From NCBI GenBank assembly GCA_031264475.1, contig JAISEA010000035.1, positions 1 through 12,955 on the forward strand: a stretch of 12,955 bases of DNA, in the 5' to 3' direction. Under the pieces are notes generated by a model, which worked only from the letters and a program-made list of their open reading frames with translations, searched no databases and was not told where the DNA came from. Numbering within the stretch: the stretch's first letter is position 1; every line of letters starts with the position of its first letter. This DNA is from Treponema sp. Lineage in GTDB: Bacteria; Spirochaetota; Spirochaetia; Treponematales; Breznakiellaceae. Shown one piece after another: positions 6,346 to 12,779 of this stretch. A program made the translations under genes and the position numbers.

Positions 6346-7593
6346 ATGTTCAGAGTATCAACAAATATGCCCAATGACGATATGCAGTTCAGACTGCGGC
6401 GGCAAGAGGAACAGCTTGCCAATATACAGGCTAAAATCGCGGGTCAAACGAAATTTAACAATCTGCGGGACGACCCGTTAGCCGCATCCCACGCCGTACG
6501 CTACGATTCCTATCTTGCGCGGCTTAACCGTTTTGAAAAGAATGTTCTCTACGCGAAAGATCATTTTAACCAGACAGACGCATACCTGCGCCAAGCAAAC
6601 GACGTCTTACAGCGGATTAGGGAGATAGCGGTTCAAGGCGCTAACGGAATCTATATGCGTGAAGATATGCGGGCGATGGGTATCGAGGTGAACGAGTTGA
6701 TGAAAGAGCTTACCTCTATCGCTAACGCAGTGGGACCAGATGGTACGCGCATCTTCTCCGGCGATAAAGCCTTGTCTGAGCCGTTCCGTCTGATTGAAGG
6801 CAGAGTCGAAGGAGGCGAGGAAACCTTAGTAACCGCTGTTGAATACCGCGGCGCGGGTGCAACCCGCAAAACAGAAACAGGGGACCGTATCTATATCAAT
6901 CTTGATATTAGCGGCGGCGAAGCGTTTTGGGCTGAAAAGATGCAGATATTCTCAAGCGTAGATGCAACTAATTACCAAGTTTCGGAAAGAAGCTCCTTCT
7001 TCATCGACGGTGTCGAAATAACCGTGAATCCGGGCGAAAATCTTGCAGGTATTGTTGACAAGATAAACGACTCCTCCGCTCCTGTCAAAGCATATATGGA
7101 ACCTGATACGCGCGCTCTTGTCCTTGAGGGAACAAATGCTCACATTATTCGGCTGGAGGATAGGGAAGGAACGACTGTTTTGCAGGATTTGGGAATGATC
7201 GATTCCAATGCGGAAACCGACGCGCCAAACTGGAACCCCTCTGCCAAAGTATTCGGCGGTTCAGTGTTTGACATGGTTATGCAAGTACGAGACGCTCTCT
7301 ATCAGGGCGATTCTACTATAGCTGGCGGCGCAGGCATAGGCGGCATGGACCTCGCATTGGCAAATGTGCAAGCCCGCCTCACAGACATCGGTAGCCGCGC
7401 CGAGCGCGCAGAATCTACATGGAGACGAGTAAACGCCGAGATTCCCGCAGTTACCTCAGCCTACGGACGTGAGGCTTCTCTTGACTTCGCTACCGCATCC
7501 GTAGACCTGGGTATGTTCGATTTTGCCCACAAAGCAACCTTGCAAACCGCGGCGAAGATTCTACCCCGCACACTCCTTGATTTCTTGCGGTAA
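6346..7593 (+). CDS. flgL: Flagellar hook-filament junction protein FlgL (HAP3)
   Basis: FlgL, with FlgK, joins the flagellar hook to the filament; in spirochaetes these structures lie in the periplasm. The 415-residue product has the flagellin-like layout: an N-terminal coiled-coil D0/D1 region (MFRVSTNMPNDD..., FNNLRDDPLAASHAVRYDSY around residues 43-62, and a helical stretch to about 135 with IREIAVQGANG and GPDGTRIFSGD), a variable beta-rich middle, and a C-terminal helix pair (LTDIGSRAERAESTWRRVNA near 347 and the terminal KATLQTAAKILPRTLLDFL). It is longer than the enterobacterial protein of about 317 residues, with the extra length in the middle. The ATG at 6346 follows AGAGGT by five bases. 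As usual for exported axial proteins there is no cleavable signal. flgK, fliW and csrA, often adjacent in other spirochaetes, are not in this window. Confidence 0.93.
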   Translation: MFRVSTNMPNDDMQFRLRRQEEQLANIQAKIAGQTKFNNLRDDPLAASHAVRYDSYLARLNRFEKNVLYAKDHFNQTDAYLRQANDVLQRIREIAVQGANGIYMREDMRAMGIEVNELMKELTSIANAVGPDGTRIFSGDKALSEPFRLIEGRVEGGEETLVTAVEYRGAGATRKTETGDRIYINLDISGGEAFWAEKMQIFSSVDATNYQVSERSSFFIDGVEITVNPGENLAGIVDKINDSSAPVKAYMEPDTRALVLEGTNAHIIRLEDREGTTVLQDLGMIDSNAETDAPNWNPSAKVFGGSVFDMVMQVRDALYQGDSTIAGGAGIGGMDLALANVQARLTDIGSRAERAESTWRRVNAEIPAVTSAYGREASLDFATASVDLGMFDFAHKATLQTAAKILPRTLLDFLR

Positions 7594-7616
7594 GCAAATC
7601 TTGTTCAATAGATTCA

Positions 7617-7668
7617 GATTCACAGATGGATACAGAATCAAATGTATCCGTCTTGAATTCTGTGATTC
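7617..7668 (+). terminator. Nested inverted repeat after flgL
   Basis: Outer arms GATTCACAGA (7617-7626) and TCTGTGATTC (7659-7668) pair with one mismatch; inner arms GGATACA (7628-7634) and TGTATCC (7643-7649) pair perfectly. A ten-base asymmetry separates the two stems on the right side. It starts 23 bases after the flgL stop and ends 34 bases before the grpE -35 element. A flgL transcription end or a regulatory structure are both possible; there is no clear T run. Confidence 0.4.
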
Positions 7669-7701
7669 ATTAAAGTTTAAGTTGAAAAAGAGAAATTTTC
7701 C

Positions 7702-7730
7702 TTGACGTTTATCCCGCATTTCAGTATTTT
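7702..7730 (+). promoter_or_regulatory. Sigma70-type promoter of grpE, leaderless
   Basis: TTGACG (7702-7707), 17 bases, TATTTT (7725-7730). The start of transcription would fall six to eight bases after 7730, that is at or next to the grpE ATG at 7737. No CIRCE-type operator (TTAGCACTC-N9-GAGTGCTAA) is visible in the gap. Confidence 0.6.
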
Positions 7731-7736
7731 TTTTAT

Positions 7737-8315
7737 ATGCAAAACGATGAAGAAACAAAGAACGAGTCGGTTGAAGACCCCAATATATCTGTTCTCGAAA
7801 CGCCGGTTGCTGATCCGGAAGTCGTTAATTTCGACTCGAATGACGCAAGAATCGCGCAACTAGAGGTGGAAAACTCTGCGCTTAAAGACCAATACCTGCG
7901 AAAAGCGGCTGATTTTGAAAATTTTCGCAAGCGGATGAATCGTGAAAAGCAGGACGCCATTGATTTTGCCAATCAGAGCCTACTTCTTGATATCGTGCAG
8001 GTGATTGACGACTTTAAGCGAGCAATCAAATCTGCGGAAACATCTCAAGACTTTCAGAGTTTTTTTGATGGTGTAAAGATGATTGAGAATCGGCTTTCTT
8101 CGGAATTGGAAAATAAGTGGGGACTGAAACATTTCGATTCTGCGGGCGAGTTGTTTGACCCGAATCGGCACGAAGCCTTAATGGTGGAAAAGTCAGCGGA
8201 TATAACTGAAGCGACCGTCGTGGAAGACTTCGTCAGAGGCTACACTCTGAAAGATCGTGTGATTCGCGCCGCAAAAGTAAAGGTGGCAATGCCTGAATTA
8301 GGCGTGGGAAATTGA
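7737..8315 (+). CDS. grpE: GrpE nucleotide exchange factor
   Basis: GrpE releases ADP from DnaK and so drives the Hsp70 folding cycle in the cytoplasm; its long helices also act as a heat sensor. The 192-residue product has the family length. An acidic, poorly ordered N-terminus (residues 1-35) leads into the paired long coiled coil (about 36-100, including LRKAADFENFRKRMNREKQD). The C-terminal beta domain contains FDPNRHEALM and VVEDFVRGYTLKDRVIRAAK followed by VKVAMPE, the GrpE signature region. The ATG at 7737 has no Shine-Dalgarno sequence, and the promoter predicts a leaderless transcript; the next in-frame ATG would cut into the coiled coil. dnaK follows after 100 bases, giving the conserved grpE-dnaK order. 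hrcA, commonly upstream, is replaced by flgL. Confidence 0.96.
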   Translation: MQNDEETKNESVEDPNISVLETPVADPEVVNFDSNDARIAQLEVENSALKDQYLRKAADFENFRKRMNREKQDAIDFANQSLLLDIVQVIDDFKRAIKSAETSQDFQSFFDGVKMIENRLSSELENKWGLKHFDSAGELFDPNRHEALMVEKSADITEATVVEDFVRGYTLKDRVIRAAKVKVAMPELGVGN

Positions 8316-8363
8316 GAAATAGGTTCGTTGTTTGTATTCAAAGCTTGGTGTTTCAAGTAATGA

Positions 8364-8395
8364 TTGCTAACAAAAGCCTAACTCCCCATTATATA
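8364..8395 (+). promoter_or_regulatory. Possible heat-shock-type promoter before dnaK
   Basis: CCCCATTATAT (8384-8394) resembles the sigma32 -10 element CCCCATNTA, and ATTGCTA (8363-8369) shares TTG with the CTTGAA -35 at a gap of 14. Read as sigma70, TTGCTA and TATATA are 20 bases apart, too far to be convincing. So dnaK may have its own transcript in addition to reading from grpE. Weak evidence; whether this organism has a sigma32 is not known from the window. Confidence 0.25.
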
Positions 8396-8415
8396 AAAAA
8401 TAAAAGGAGAAAATT

Positions 8416-10344
8416 ATGGGTAAGATAATAGGAATTGATTTAGGGACGACGAATTCGTGTGTCGCCGTGTTGGAAGGCGGCGAGCCTGTTGTCATTCAAA
8501 ACTCAGAGGGTGGACGTACAACGCCGTCTATCGTAGGCTTCACCAGCAAAGGTGAACGTGTTGTGGGACAGCCCGCGAAAAACCAGATGATTACTAATCC
8601 GGAAAACACGGTCTACTCCATCAAGCGGTTTATGGGGCGTAGGTTTTCCGAGGTTGGATCAGAAATGGAACGCGTGCCTTACCATGTTGTCGAACAAGGC
8701 AATGACGTGCGTGTCAGCATTGACGATAAGAAGTATTCGCCACAGGAGATTTCCGCCTTCATTTTGCAAAAAATGAAGAAAACCGCCGAGGATTACTTGG
8801 GTGAAACCGTAACCGAGGCGGTTATCACGGTGCCGGCTTACTTTAACGACGCTCAAAGGCAGGCGACTAAGGATGCGGGCAAAATCGCAGGACTTGAGGT
8901 AAAACGCATCATCAATGAGCCAACCGCCGCGTCTCTTGCTTTCGGCTTCAACAAGGACCAGAAAAAAGAGAAAACTATCGCGGTTTACGACCTTGGTGGT
9001 GGTACATTCGACGTATCCATTCTCGAATTGGGAGACGGCGTGTTTGAAGTGAAAGCCACTAACGGCGATACCCATCTCGGCGGCGACGATTTTGACCGTC
9101 GTATCATGGAATGGCTCATCACCGAGTTTAGAAATGACACCGGTATCGACCTTGGTAAAGATCGAATGGCGCTTCAGCGGCTCCGTGAGGCTTCGGAAAA
9201 GGCGAAAATTGAACTTTCCGCCATGCAGACAACCGAAATTAACCTACCATTCATCACAGCCGATGCAAGCGGTCCCAAACACCTACAGAAGAGTCTCACT
9301 CGCGCCAAGTTCGAGCAAATGGTGAGCGATTTACTTGAGCGTTCTAAGGAACCATGTAAAAAAGCGCTGACCGATGCGGGATTGTCCGCGGACAAGATTG
9401 ACGAAGTGATCCTCGTCGGCGGCTCGACTCGTATTCCAGCGGTTCAGCAAATCGTCAAGGAACTGTTCCGCAAAGAGCCGAACAGGGGCGTAAACCCTGA
9501 CGAGGCGGTCGCCATTGGCGCGGCTATTCAAGGCGGCATCCTTGCAGGCGATGTGCACGACGTACTTCTGCTTGACGTTACACCGTTGTCCCTGGGCATC
9601 GAAACCCTTGGCGGTGTGATGACCAAGCTCATCCCGCGTAACACGACTATCCCGACCCGCAAGAGTCAAACATTCTCAACCGCGGCTGACGGGCAGACAG
9701 CGGTTACGATACACGTCTTGCAGGGCGAGCGTGAAATGGCGGGACAGAACCGTACGCTCGGCAACTTCAACCTTGAAGGTATTCCGCCCGCGCCGCGAGG
9801 CATCCCACAGATTGAGGTTACGTTTGACATTGACGCCAACGGTATTGTCCATGTGTCAGCCAAAGACCTCGGTACCGGTAAGGAGCAGAAAATCCGTATT
9901 GAAAGCTCGTCCGGCTTGAACGAAACAGACATCGACCGTATGGTCAAAGAAGCAGAGCTTAACGCTGAAGAGGACAAGCGCGAAAAGGAAAAAGCCGAAA
10001 TCCGTAATGAGGCTGATTCTATGATCTATAGTACCGAAAAGAATATCCGTGACTTTGGCGACAAGGTGTCTCCTGCGGATAAGTCTAAAACTGAGGAAGC
10101 CATCGCGGAACTGAAACACGCCTTGGAAAGCGACGACGTTCAGGTTATCAAAGACAAAGTCGAGGCTCTGAAAAACGTTGCCTATAAGATAGGCGAGGAA
10201 ATCTACAAACAACAGGGTGCGCAAGCAGGTGCGCAGGGTTTTGACCCGTCAGGCACGGCGGAAGCCGGCGGCGCTTCCGCAAATAGCGCGGACAACACTA
10301 AAACCGCCGAAGACGCGGACTACACGGTTGTCGAAGACAAATAA
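8416..10344 (+). CDS. dnaK: Molecular chaperone DnaK (Hsp70)
   Basis: DnaK binds exposed hydrophobic stretches of unfolded proteins in an ATP-driven cycle with DnaJ and GrpE. The 642-residue product is full length. The ATPase domain shows [10 protein letters not shown] (6-15), [17 protein letters not shown] (139-155), the [12 protein letters not shown] motif (192-203) and [11 protein letters not shown] (334-344). The interdomain linker [15 protein letters not shown] lies at 382-396, followed by the substrate-binding beta domain and the helical lid. The tail from about 600 is low-complexity (glycine, alanine, glutamine) and ends in [10 protein letters not shown], typical of DnaK. The ATG at 8416 is preceded by AAGGAG six bases away. 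It lies 100 bases after grpE. No dnaJ follows: a long inverted repeat and then the cassette region take its place. Confidence 0.98.
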   Translation: MGKIIGIDLGTTNSCVAVLEGGEPVVIQNSEGGRTTPSIVGFTSKGERVVGQPAKNQMITNPENTVYSIKRFMGRRFSEVGSEMERVPYHVVEQGNDVRVSIDDKKYSPQEISAFILQKMKKTAEDYLGETVTEAVITVPAYFNDAQRQATKDAGKIAGLEVKRIINEPTAASLAFGFNKDQKKEKTIAVYDLGGGTFDVSILELGDGVFEVKATNGDTHLGGDDFDRRIMEWLITEFRNDTGIDLGKDRMALQRLREASEKAKIELSAMQTTEINLPFITADASGPKHLQKSLTRAKFEQMVSDLLERSKEPCKKALTDAGLSADKIDEVILVGGSTRIPAVQQIVKELFRKEPNRGVNPDEAVAIGAAIQGGILAGDVHDVLLLDVTPLSLGIETLGGVMTKLIPRNTTIPTRKSQTFSTAADGQTAVTIHVLQGEREMAGQNRTLGNFNLEGIPPAPRGIPQIEVTFDIDANGIVHVSAKDLGTGKEQKIRIESSSGLNETDIDRMVKEAELNAEEDKREKEKAEIRNEADSMIYSTEKNIRDFGDKVSPADKSKTEEAIAELKHALESDDVQVIKDKVEALKNVAYKIGEEIYKQQGAQAGAQGFDPSGTAEAGGASANSADNTKTAEDADYTVVEDK

Positions 10345-10346
10345 GT

Positions 10347-10417
10347 TTTAGTGAGCCACAGGTATATAGGCGACGTTGTTTGCTAAAAATCGTCTATGTG
10401 GACTGTGGCTCACTAAA
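10347..10417 (+). terminator. 15-bp inverted repeat after dnaK, probable terminator
   Basis: TTTAGTGAGCCACAG (10347-10361) and CTGTGGCTCACTAAA (10403-10417) pair perfectly over 15 bp, starting three bases after the dnaK stop codon. Inside, ATATAGGCGA (about 10363-10372) can pair with TCGTCTATGT (about 10390-10399) with G-U wobbles, making a stem of about 25 bp in all. A T run after the stem is lacking. It resembles in design the structure after fba. Confidence 0.55.
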
Positions 10418-10488
10418 TTAATTGAAGAAATGTAAAATCGTATTTCATGTAATATAGTCCCCCTCCCCTGCCTTTAATTGATAAACTT

Positions 10489-10495
10489 GTTATGT
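10489..10495 (+). other. Candidate cassette-insertion core site (GTTATGT)
   Basis: GTTATGT fits the GTTATGY core at the right end of the two attC-like sites (GTTATGC). It is the only such word between dnaK and the first cassette gene, so it could be the left boundary of cassette 1, either a remnant of attI or a secondary insertion site. Seven bases occur often by chance, hence the low confidence. Confidence 0.25.
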
Positions 10496-10515
10496 GCATT
10501 TGGGATGAAATTATC

Positions 10516-10542
10516 TTGACACAATAAAAATATTGCTATATT
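10516..10542 (+). promoter_or_regulatory. Sigma70-type promoter upstream of the small lipoprotein ORF
   Basis: TTGACA (10516-10521) is a perfect -35. TATATT (10537-10542) is 15 bases on, or TATTCT (10539-10544) at the ideal 17. The spacer holds CAATA-AAAA-TATTG, a small dyad. The predicted start near 10550 gives a leader of about 20 bases with GGAGG before the ATG at 10572. Confidence 0.6.
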
Positions 10543-10571
10543 CTGCGTTGAAATACAATACGGAGGATGTA

Positions 10572-10706
10572 ATGCGCGATAAGCACTCCCTGTCGAAGAC
10601 CCTTTTCCTGTTTGTTTCAATAATCATCATTCTTAACGCCTGCGCGACCGGCGGAACCACCATCCACCACGGACCAGACGGCACATTACGAACAGGCAGT
10701 ACGTGA
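10572..10706 (+). CDS. Small lipoprotein, 44 residues
   Basis: The predicted 44-residue product has a basic start (MRDKHSLSK), a hydrophobic run (LFLFVSIIIIL) and the lipobox LNAC with the acylated cysteine at position 24. The mature peptide would be only 21 residues, CATGGTTIHHGPDGTLRTGS plus T. GGAGG lies five bases before the ATG and a good promoter lies upstream, so expression is credible. Its base composition is like the core genes rather than the AT-rich cassette genes, so it could be the shortened 5' end of an older chromosomal gene. I do not recognise a family. Confidence 0.6.
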   Translation: MRDKHSLSKTLFLFVSIIIILNACATGGTTIHHGPDGTLRTGST

Positions 10707-10707
10707 T

Positions 10708-10761
10708 ATGAAGGAGCAAAGCTACAATATCCTACGCGGTATACTCAGGGGAATAAAATGA
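10708..10761 (+). CDS. 17-codon leader ORF overlapping the SH3 gene start
   Basis: ATG at 10708 opens 17 codons (MKEQSYNILRGILRGIK) whose stop TGA overlaps the start of the next gene as ATGA at 10758-10761. That geometry suits translational coupling. It lies one base after the lipoprotein stop codon and has no strong ribosome binding site of its own. It may be chance; listed because the arrangement is tight. Confidence 0.25.
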   Translation: MKEQSYNILRGILRGIK

Positions 10762-11513
10762 AGAAATTATTTTTTATTGCTATTATTGTCTTTATTTCTG
10801 GATTTGTTTTTTCACAAGCAGGAAGCACTGAATATAATTATGCAGGTGGAAATGGTACAATTTTAAGTCAAACTACTGAAAACGAGGAAAAAATCTTAAT
10901 AAGAAAACATGAGCAACAGCTTTATGTATCACCAACTAGTATGGGTAAGGATGAACTGAATGTATACGAAAAACCAAATATAAATACTAATAGACTGTTT
11001 GTATTAAAAGATCAAGATGGTGTAAATACATTAGAATTAGCATTTATTGAAAATACATCTACTGGAAAGAAATCAGGGTGGATTAAAATAAGAACAGATG
11101 ATAATAAAATTGGTTGGATTGAATCTTCTGCACGTGATATATATTCAGAGGGCAATTGGTCAATAACGGAAATACTAACCGTTAATAACAGGAATTGGAC
11201 GGTTAGAAAATTGAGTGGCGGATTGGTTGTATGGGAAGTATTAAATGTCAGGGACAATCCAGGAATCAATGGCACGAAAGTGTTGTTTAAATTAATCCCC
11301 ACAAAAGATGATCAGGAAATACACATATCTTTTATGGCAATGACAGAAGAAAAAGATACAATTGACAATAGAACGGATCATTGGGTAAAAATAATAGATA
11401 GTCAGAAACGAATTGGGTGGATGTTTGCCGGTTATGGTGATGTAAATCGTGGAGGACCAAAATATCTTAATCATCCTGAAGCATATATAGGTTTTCATTT
11501 CTGGCCACCATGA
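10758..11513 (+). CDS. Secreted protein with two bacterial SH3-like domains (cassette 1)
   Basis: A 251-residue protein with a signal peptide (MKKLFFIAIIVFISGFVFSQ, likely cut near residue 20-22), so periplasmic or surface-exposed. Two SH3b-like segments are seen. The first, about residues 66-125, has LNVYEKPNINTNRLFVL then SGWIKIRTDDNKIGWIES; the second, about 158-225, has EVLNVRDNPGINGTKVLFKL then DHWVKIIDSQKRIGWMF. The pattern N-V-R-x-x-P followed by W-V-K and G-W is typical of bacterial SH3 domains, which often bind peptidoglycan or other cell wall ligands; that function is inferred. AGGGG lies about six bases before the ATG. Codon use is strongly AT-rich, unlike dnaK. An attC-like site begins 28 bases after the stop codon, making this the payload of an integron cassette. 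Confidence 0.8.
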   Translation: MKKLFFIAIIVFISGFVFSQAGSTEYNYAGGNGTILSQTTENEEKILIRKHEQQLYVSPTSMGKDELNVYEKPNINTNRLFVLKDQDGVNTLELAFIENTSTGKKSGWIKIRTDDNKIGWIESSARDIYSEGNWSITEILTVNNRNWTVRKLSGGLVVWEVLNVRDNPGINGTKVLFKLIPTKDDQEIHISFMAMTEEKDTIDNRTDHWVKIIDSQKRIGWMFAGYGDVNRGGPKYLNHPEAYIGFHFWPP

Positions 11514-11541
11514 TTATATTTGTATAAAAGGTGGGTATTGT

Positions 11542-11722
11542 GCATAACAGGACTGCTTACGCTTCGCCGCCAGTAGGCGGCTCGGGGTTCCGTTCGGCTA
11601 GATCATTCGCCTACGGCTCATTCCCACGCCAGCCTACACCCACATTTTGTCGGCACTGGTCTTTGCTACGCAAAGCCCTTATTCGGGCCGCCAAAACGTC
11701 GTAAACAGCCGGAACGTTATGC
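11542..11722 (+). other. attC-like integron recombination site 1
   Basis: Outer boxes GCATAAC (11542-11548) and GTTATGC (11716-11722) are exact inverse complements. Just inside, CTGCTTACG (about 11553-11561) pairs with CGTAAACAG (about 11700-11708) with one mismatch, and the right arm carries extra bases (CCGGAAC), the asymmetry typical of attC. The interior folds into further hairpins: GCCGCC AGTA GGCGGC (11566-11581) and CTTTGC TAC GCAAAG. At 181 bp it is longer than most described attC sites. Site 2 at the right end of the window shares the same plan with compensating changes. Confidence 0.75.
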
Positions 11723-11765
11723 GAAATAGCGGCTAAATTTTTATGAAAAATTATTGAATAACCTA

Positions 11766-11794
11766 TTGACAAAAGTAAATTGAAACTATAAAAT
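11766..11794 (+). promoter_or_regulatory. Sigma70-type promoter inside cassette 2
   Basis: TTGACA (11766-11771), 17 bases, TAAAAT (11789-11794): one mismatch in twelve to consensus. The GGAGG ribosome binding site follows at 11813-11817, five bases before the ATG at 11823. The cassette can thus be expressed without an upstream integron promoter. Confidence 0.7.
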
Positions 11795-11822
11795 GATAAC
11801 ATAAAATTTCATGGAGGAATTT

Positions 11823-11927
11823 ATGGCATTCTTGAAAAAAATTTTTCGGAAATTTGCAAATTTGGGGGCCAATAATATAAAACCCATTTTTGAAACGGTG
11901 TTTTTGGCACTTGGTGCTTTTTTGTAA
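11823..11927 (+). pseudogene. 5' fragment of the FkbM-like gene, ending in TAA
   Basis: ATG at 11823 has the best initiation signals in the cassette (GGAGG at five bases, promoter upstream) but reaches TAA at 11925-11927 after 34 codons, MAFLKKIFRKFANLG then NNIKPIFETVFLALGAFL with an alanine between. One added T in the six-T run at 11918-11923 would continue it as GAFFVKTKIENYHPPPPPPH into the conserved YQFNDYEFKIFSQWGDDG and then the methyltransferase body, giving 310 residues in all. This is therefore the natural start of the downstream gene, separated by a frameshift that may be real, reversible, or a sequencing error. Confidence 0.6.
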
Positions 11928-11949
11928 AAACAAAAATAGAAAATTATCA

Positions 11950-11969
11950 CCCCCCCCCCCCCCCCCCCC
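11950..11969 (+). repeat. Homopolymer of 20 C in the methyltransferase gene
   Basis: Twenty consecutive C, flanked CACCC...CCCAT, lie in the reconstructed coding frame and encode six prolines between TKIENYH and HYQFNDY. Tracts of this length slip readily in replication and in sequencing, so length should vary within a population. A change not divisible by three would switch the reading frame of the gene. Confidence 0.85.
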
Positions 11970-12025
11970 ATTATCAATTTAACGATTATGAATTTAAAAT
12001 TTTCAGCCAGTGGGGCGATGATGGC

Positions 12026-12754
12026 TTGATACAATATCTCATTAAAAATATAAAAATAGAGAATGAAATCTTTATTGAATTTGGTGTTGAGGATTATTCT
12101 GAATCAAATACAAAATTTTTGATGATGAATAATAATTGGAAAGGTTTTGTAATGGATAGTTCGGAAGAAAATATGGCAAGATTAAAAAACAAAAATTGGT
12201 TCTGGAAATATTCATTAAAGACAAAGGCCGTTTTTATCACCAAAGAAAATATAAACGGACTTTTAGCTGAAACCGGATTTAAAAATATAGGTTTGTTGCA
12301 TATAGACCTTGATGGAAATGACGCGCATATTTTGGAGACACTAGATTTAACAGAATTAAATCCAGCGATAATTATTATGGAGTATAATTCTGTATTCGGA
12401 AAGGAACGGACAATAAGTGTTCCCTATGATAAGAACTTTATAAGAACGGAAAAGCATTACAGTAATTTGTATTTTGGAGCATCTTTACCCGCTCTAACTT
12501 TCATTGCCAATAACAAGGGTTATGGTTTAGTTGGTTGTACTTTAGCAGGCAATAATGCATATTATGTCAGAAAGGATTTATTGAATGAAACAATAAAAGA
12601 AAAAACAATAGACGAAGTATATGTTTTAAGTAGATATCGGGAAAGCCGAAATAAAGATTATTCGCTATCATATTTGGATGGAGACGATCGATATAAAATA
12701 ATAAAAGGTTTAGATGTAATAAATGTAAAAACAAATGAAATGGAAAAATTATAA
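12026..12754 (+). CDS. FkbM-like SAM-dependent methyltransferase, body of frameshifted gene (cassette 2)
   Basis: The open frame from TTG at 12026 encodes 242 residues, but homology-like sequence continues upstream in the same frame (YQFNDYEFKIFSQWGDDG, 11972-12025), so TTG is not the true start and no ribosome binding site precedes it. The methyltransferase fold is suggested by FIEFGVEDYSESNT (residues 16-29, SAM-binding loop region), an acidic residue in FVMDSS (41-46), and LLHIDLDGNDAHILE (90-104), as in FkbM-type enzymes that methylate sugars or other small molecules. The substrate is unknown; surface glycan modification would fit genes with slip-prone tracts, but this is inference. The first 34 codons are in another frame at 11823, and a C20 tract lies between. 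The gene is AT-rich. An attC-like site starts 25 bases after the stop. Confidence 0.7.
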   Translation: MIQYLIKNIKIENEIFIEFGVEDYSESNTKFLMMNNNWKGFVMDSSEENMARLKNKNWFWKYSLKTKAVFITKENINGLLAETGFKNIGLLHIDLDGNDAHILETLDLTELNPAIIIMEYNSVFGKERTISVPYDKNFIRTEKHYSNLYFGASLPALTFIANNKGYGLVGCTLAGNNAYYVRKDLLNETIKEKTIDEVYVLSRYRESRNKDYSLSYLDGDDRYKIIKGLDVINVKTNEMEKL

Positions 12755-12779
12755 AAATCATGAAGTACGCCGCTACTTC

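Noticed and set aside
7702..7720. Sigma32-type promoter before grpE (CTTGAC...CCCGCATTT)
   Set aside because: The gap between the two parts is only about six bases, far too short; the sigma70 reading with 17 bases is better.
7594..8415. CIRCE operator near grpE or dnaK
   Set aside because: No TTAGCACTC-N9-GAGTGCTAA or close variant is present in either gap.
12026..12028. TTG at 12026 as the real start of the methyltransferase
   Set aside because: Conserved-looking sequence (YQFNDYEFKIFSQWGDDG) continues upstream in the same frame, and TTG has no ribosome binding site.
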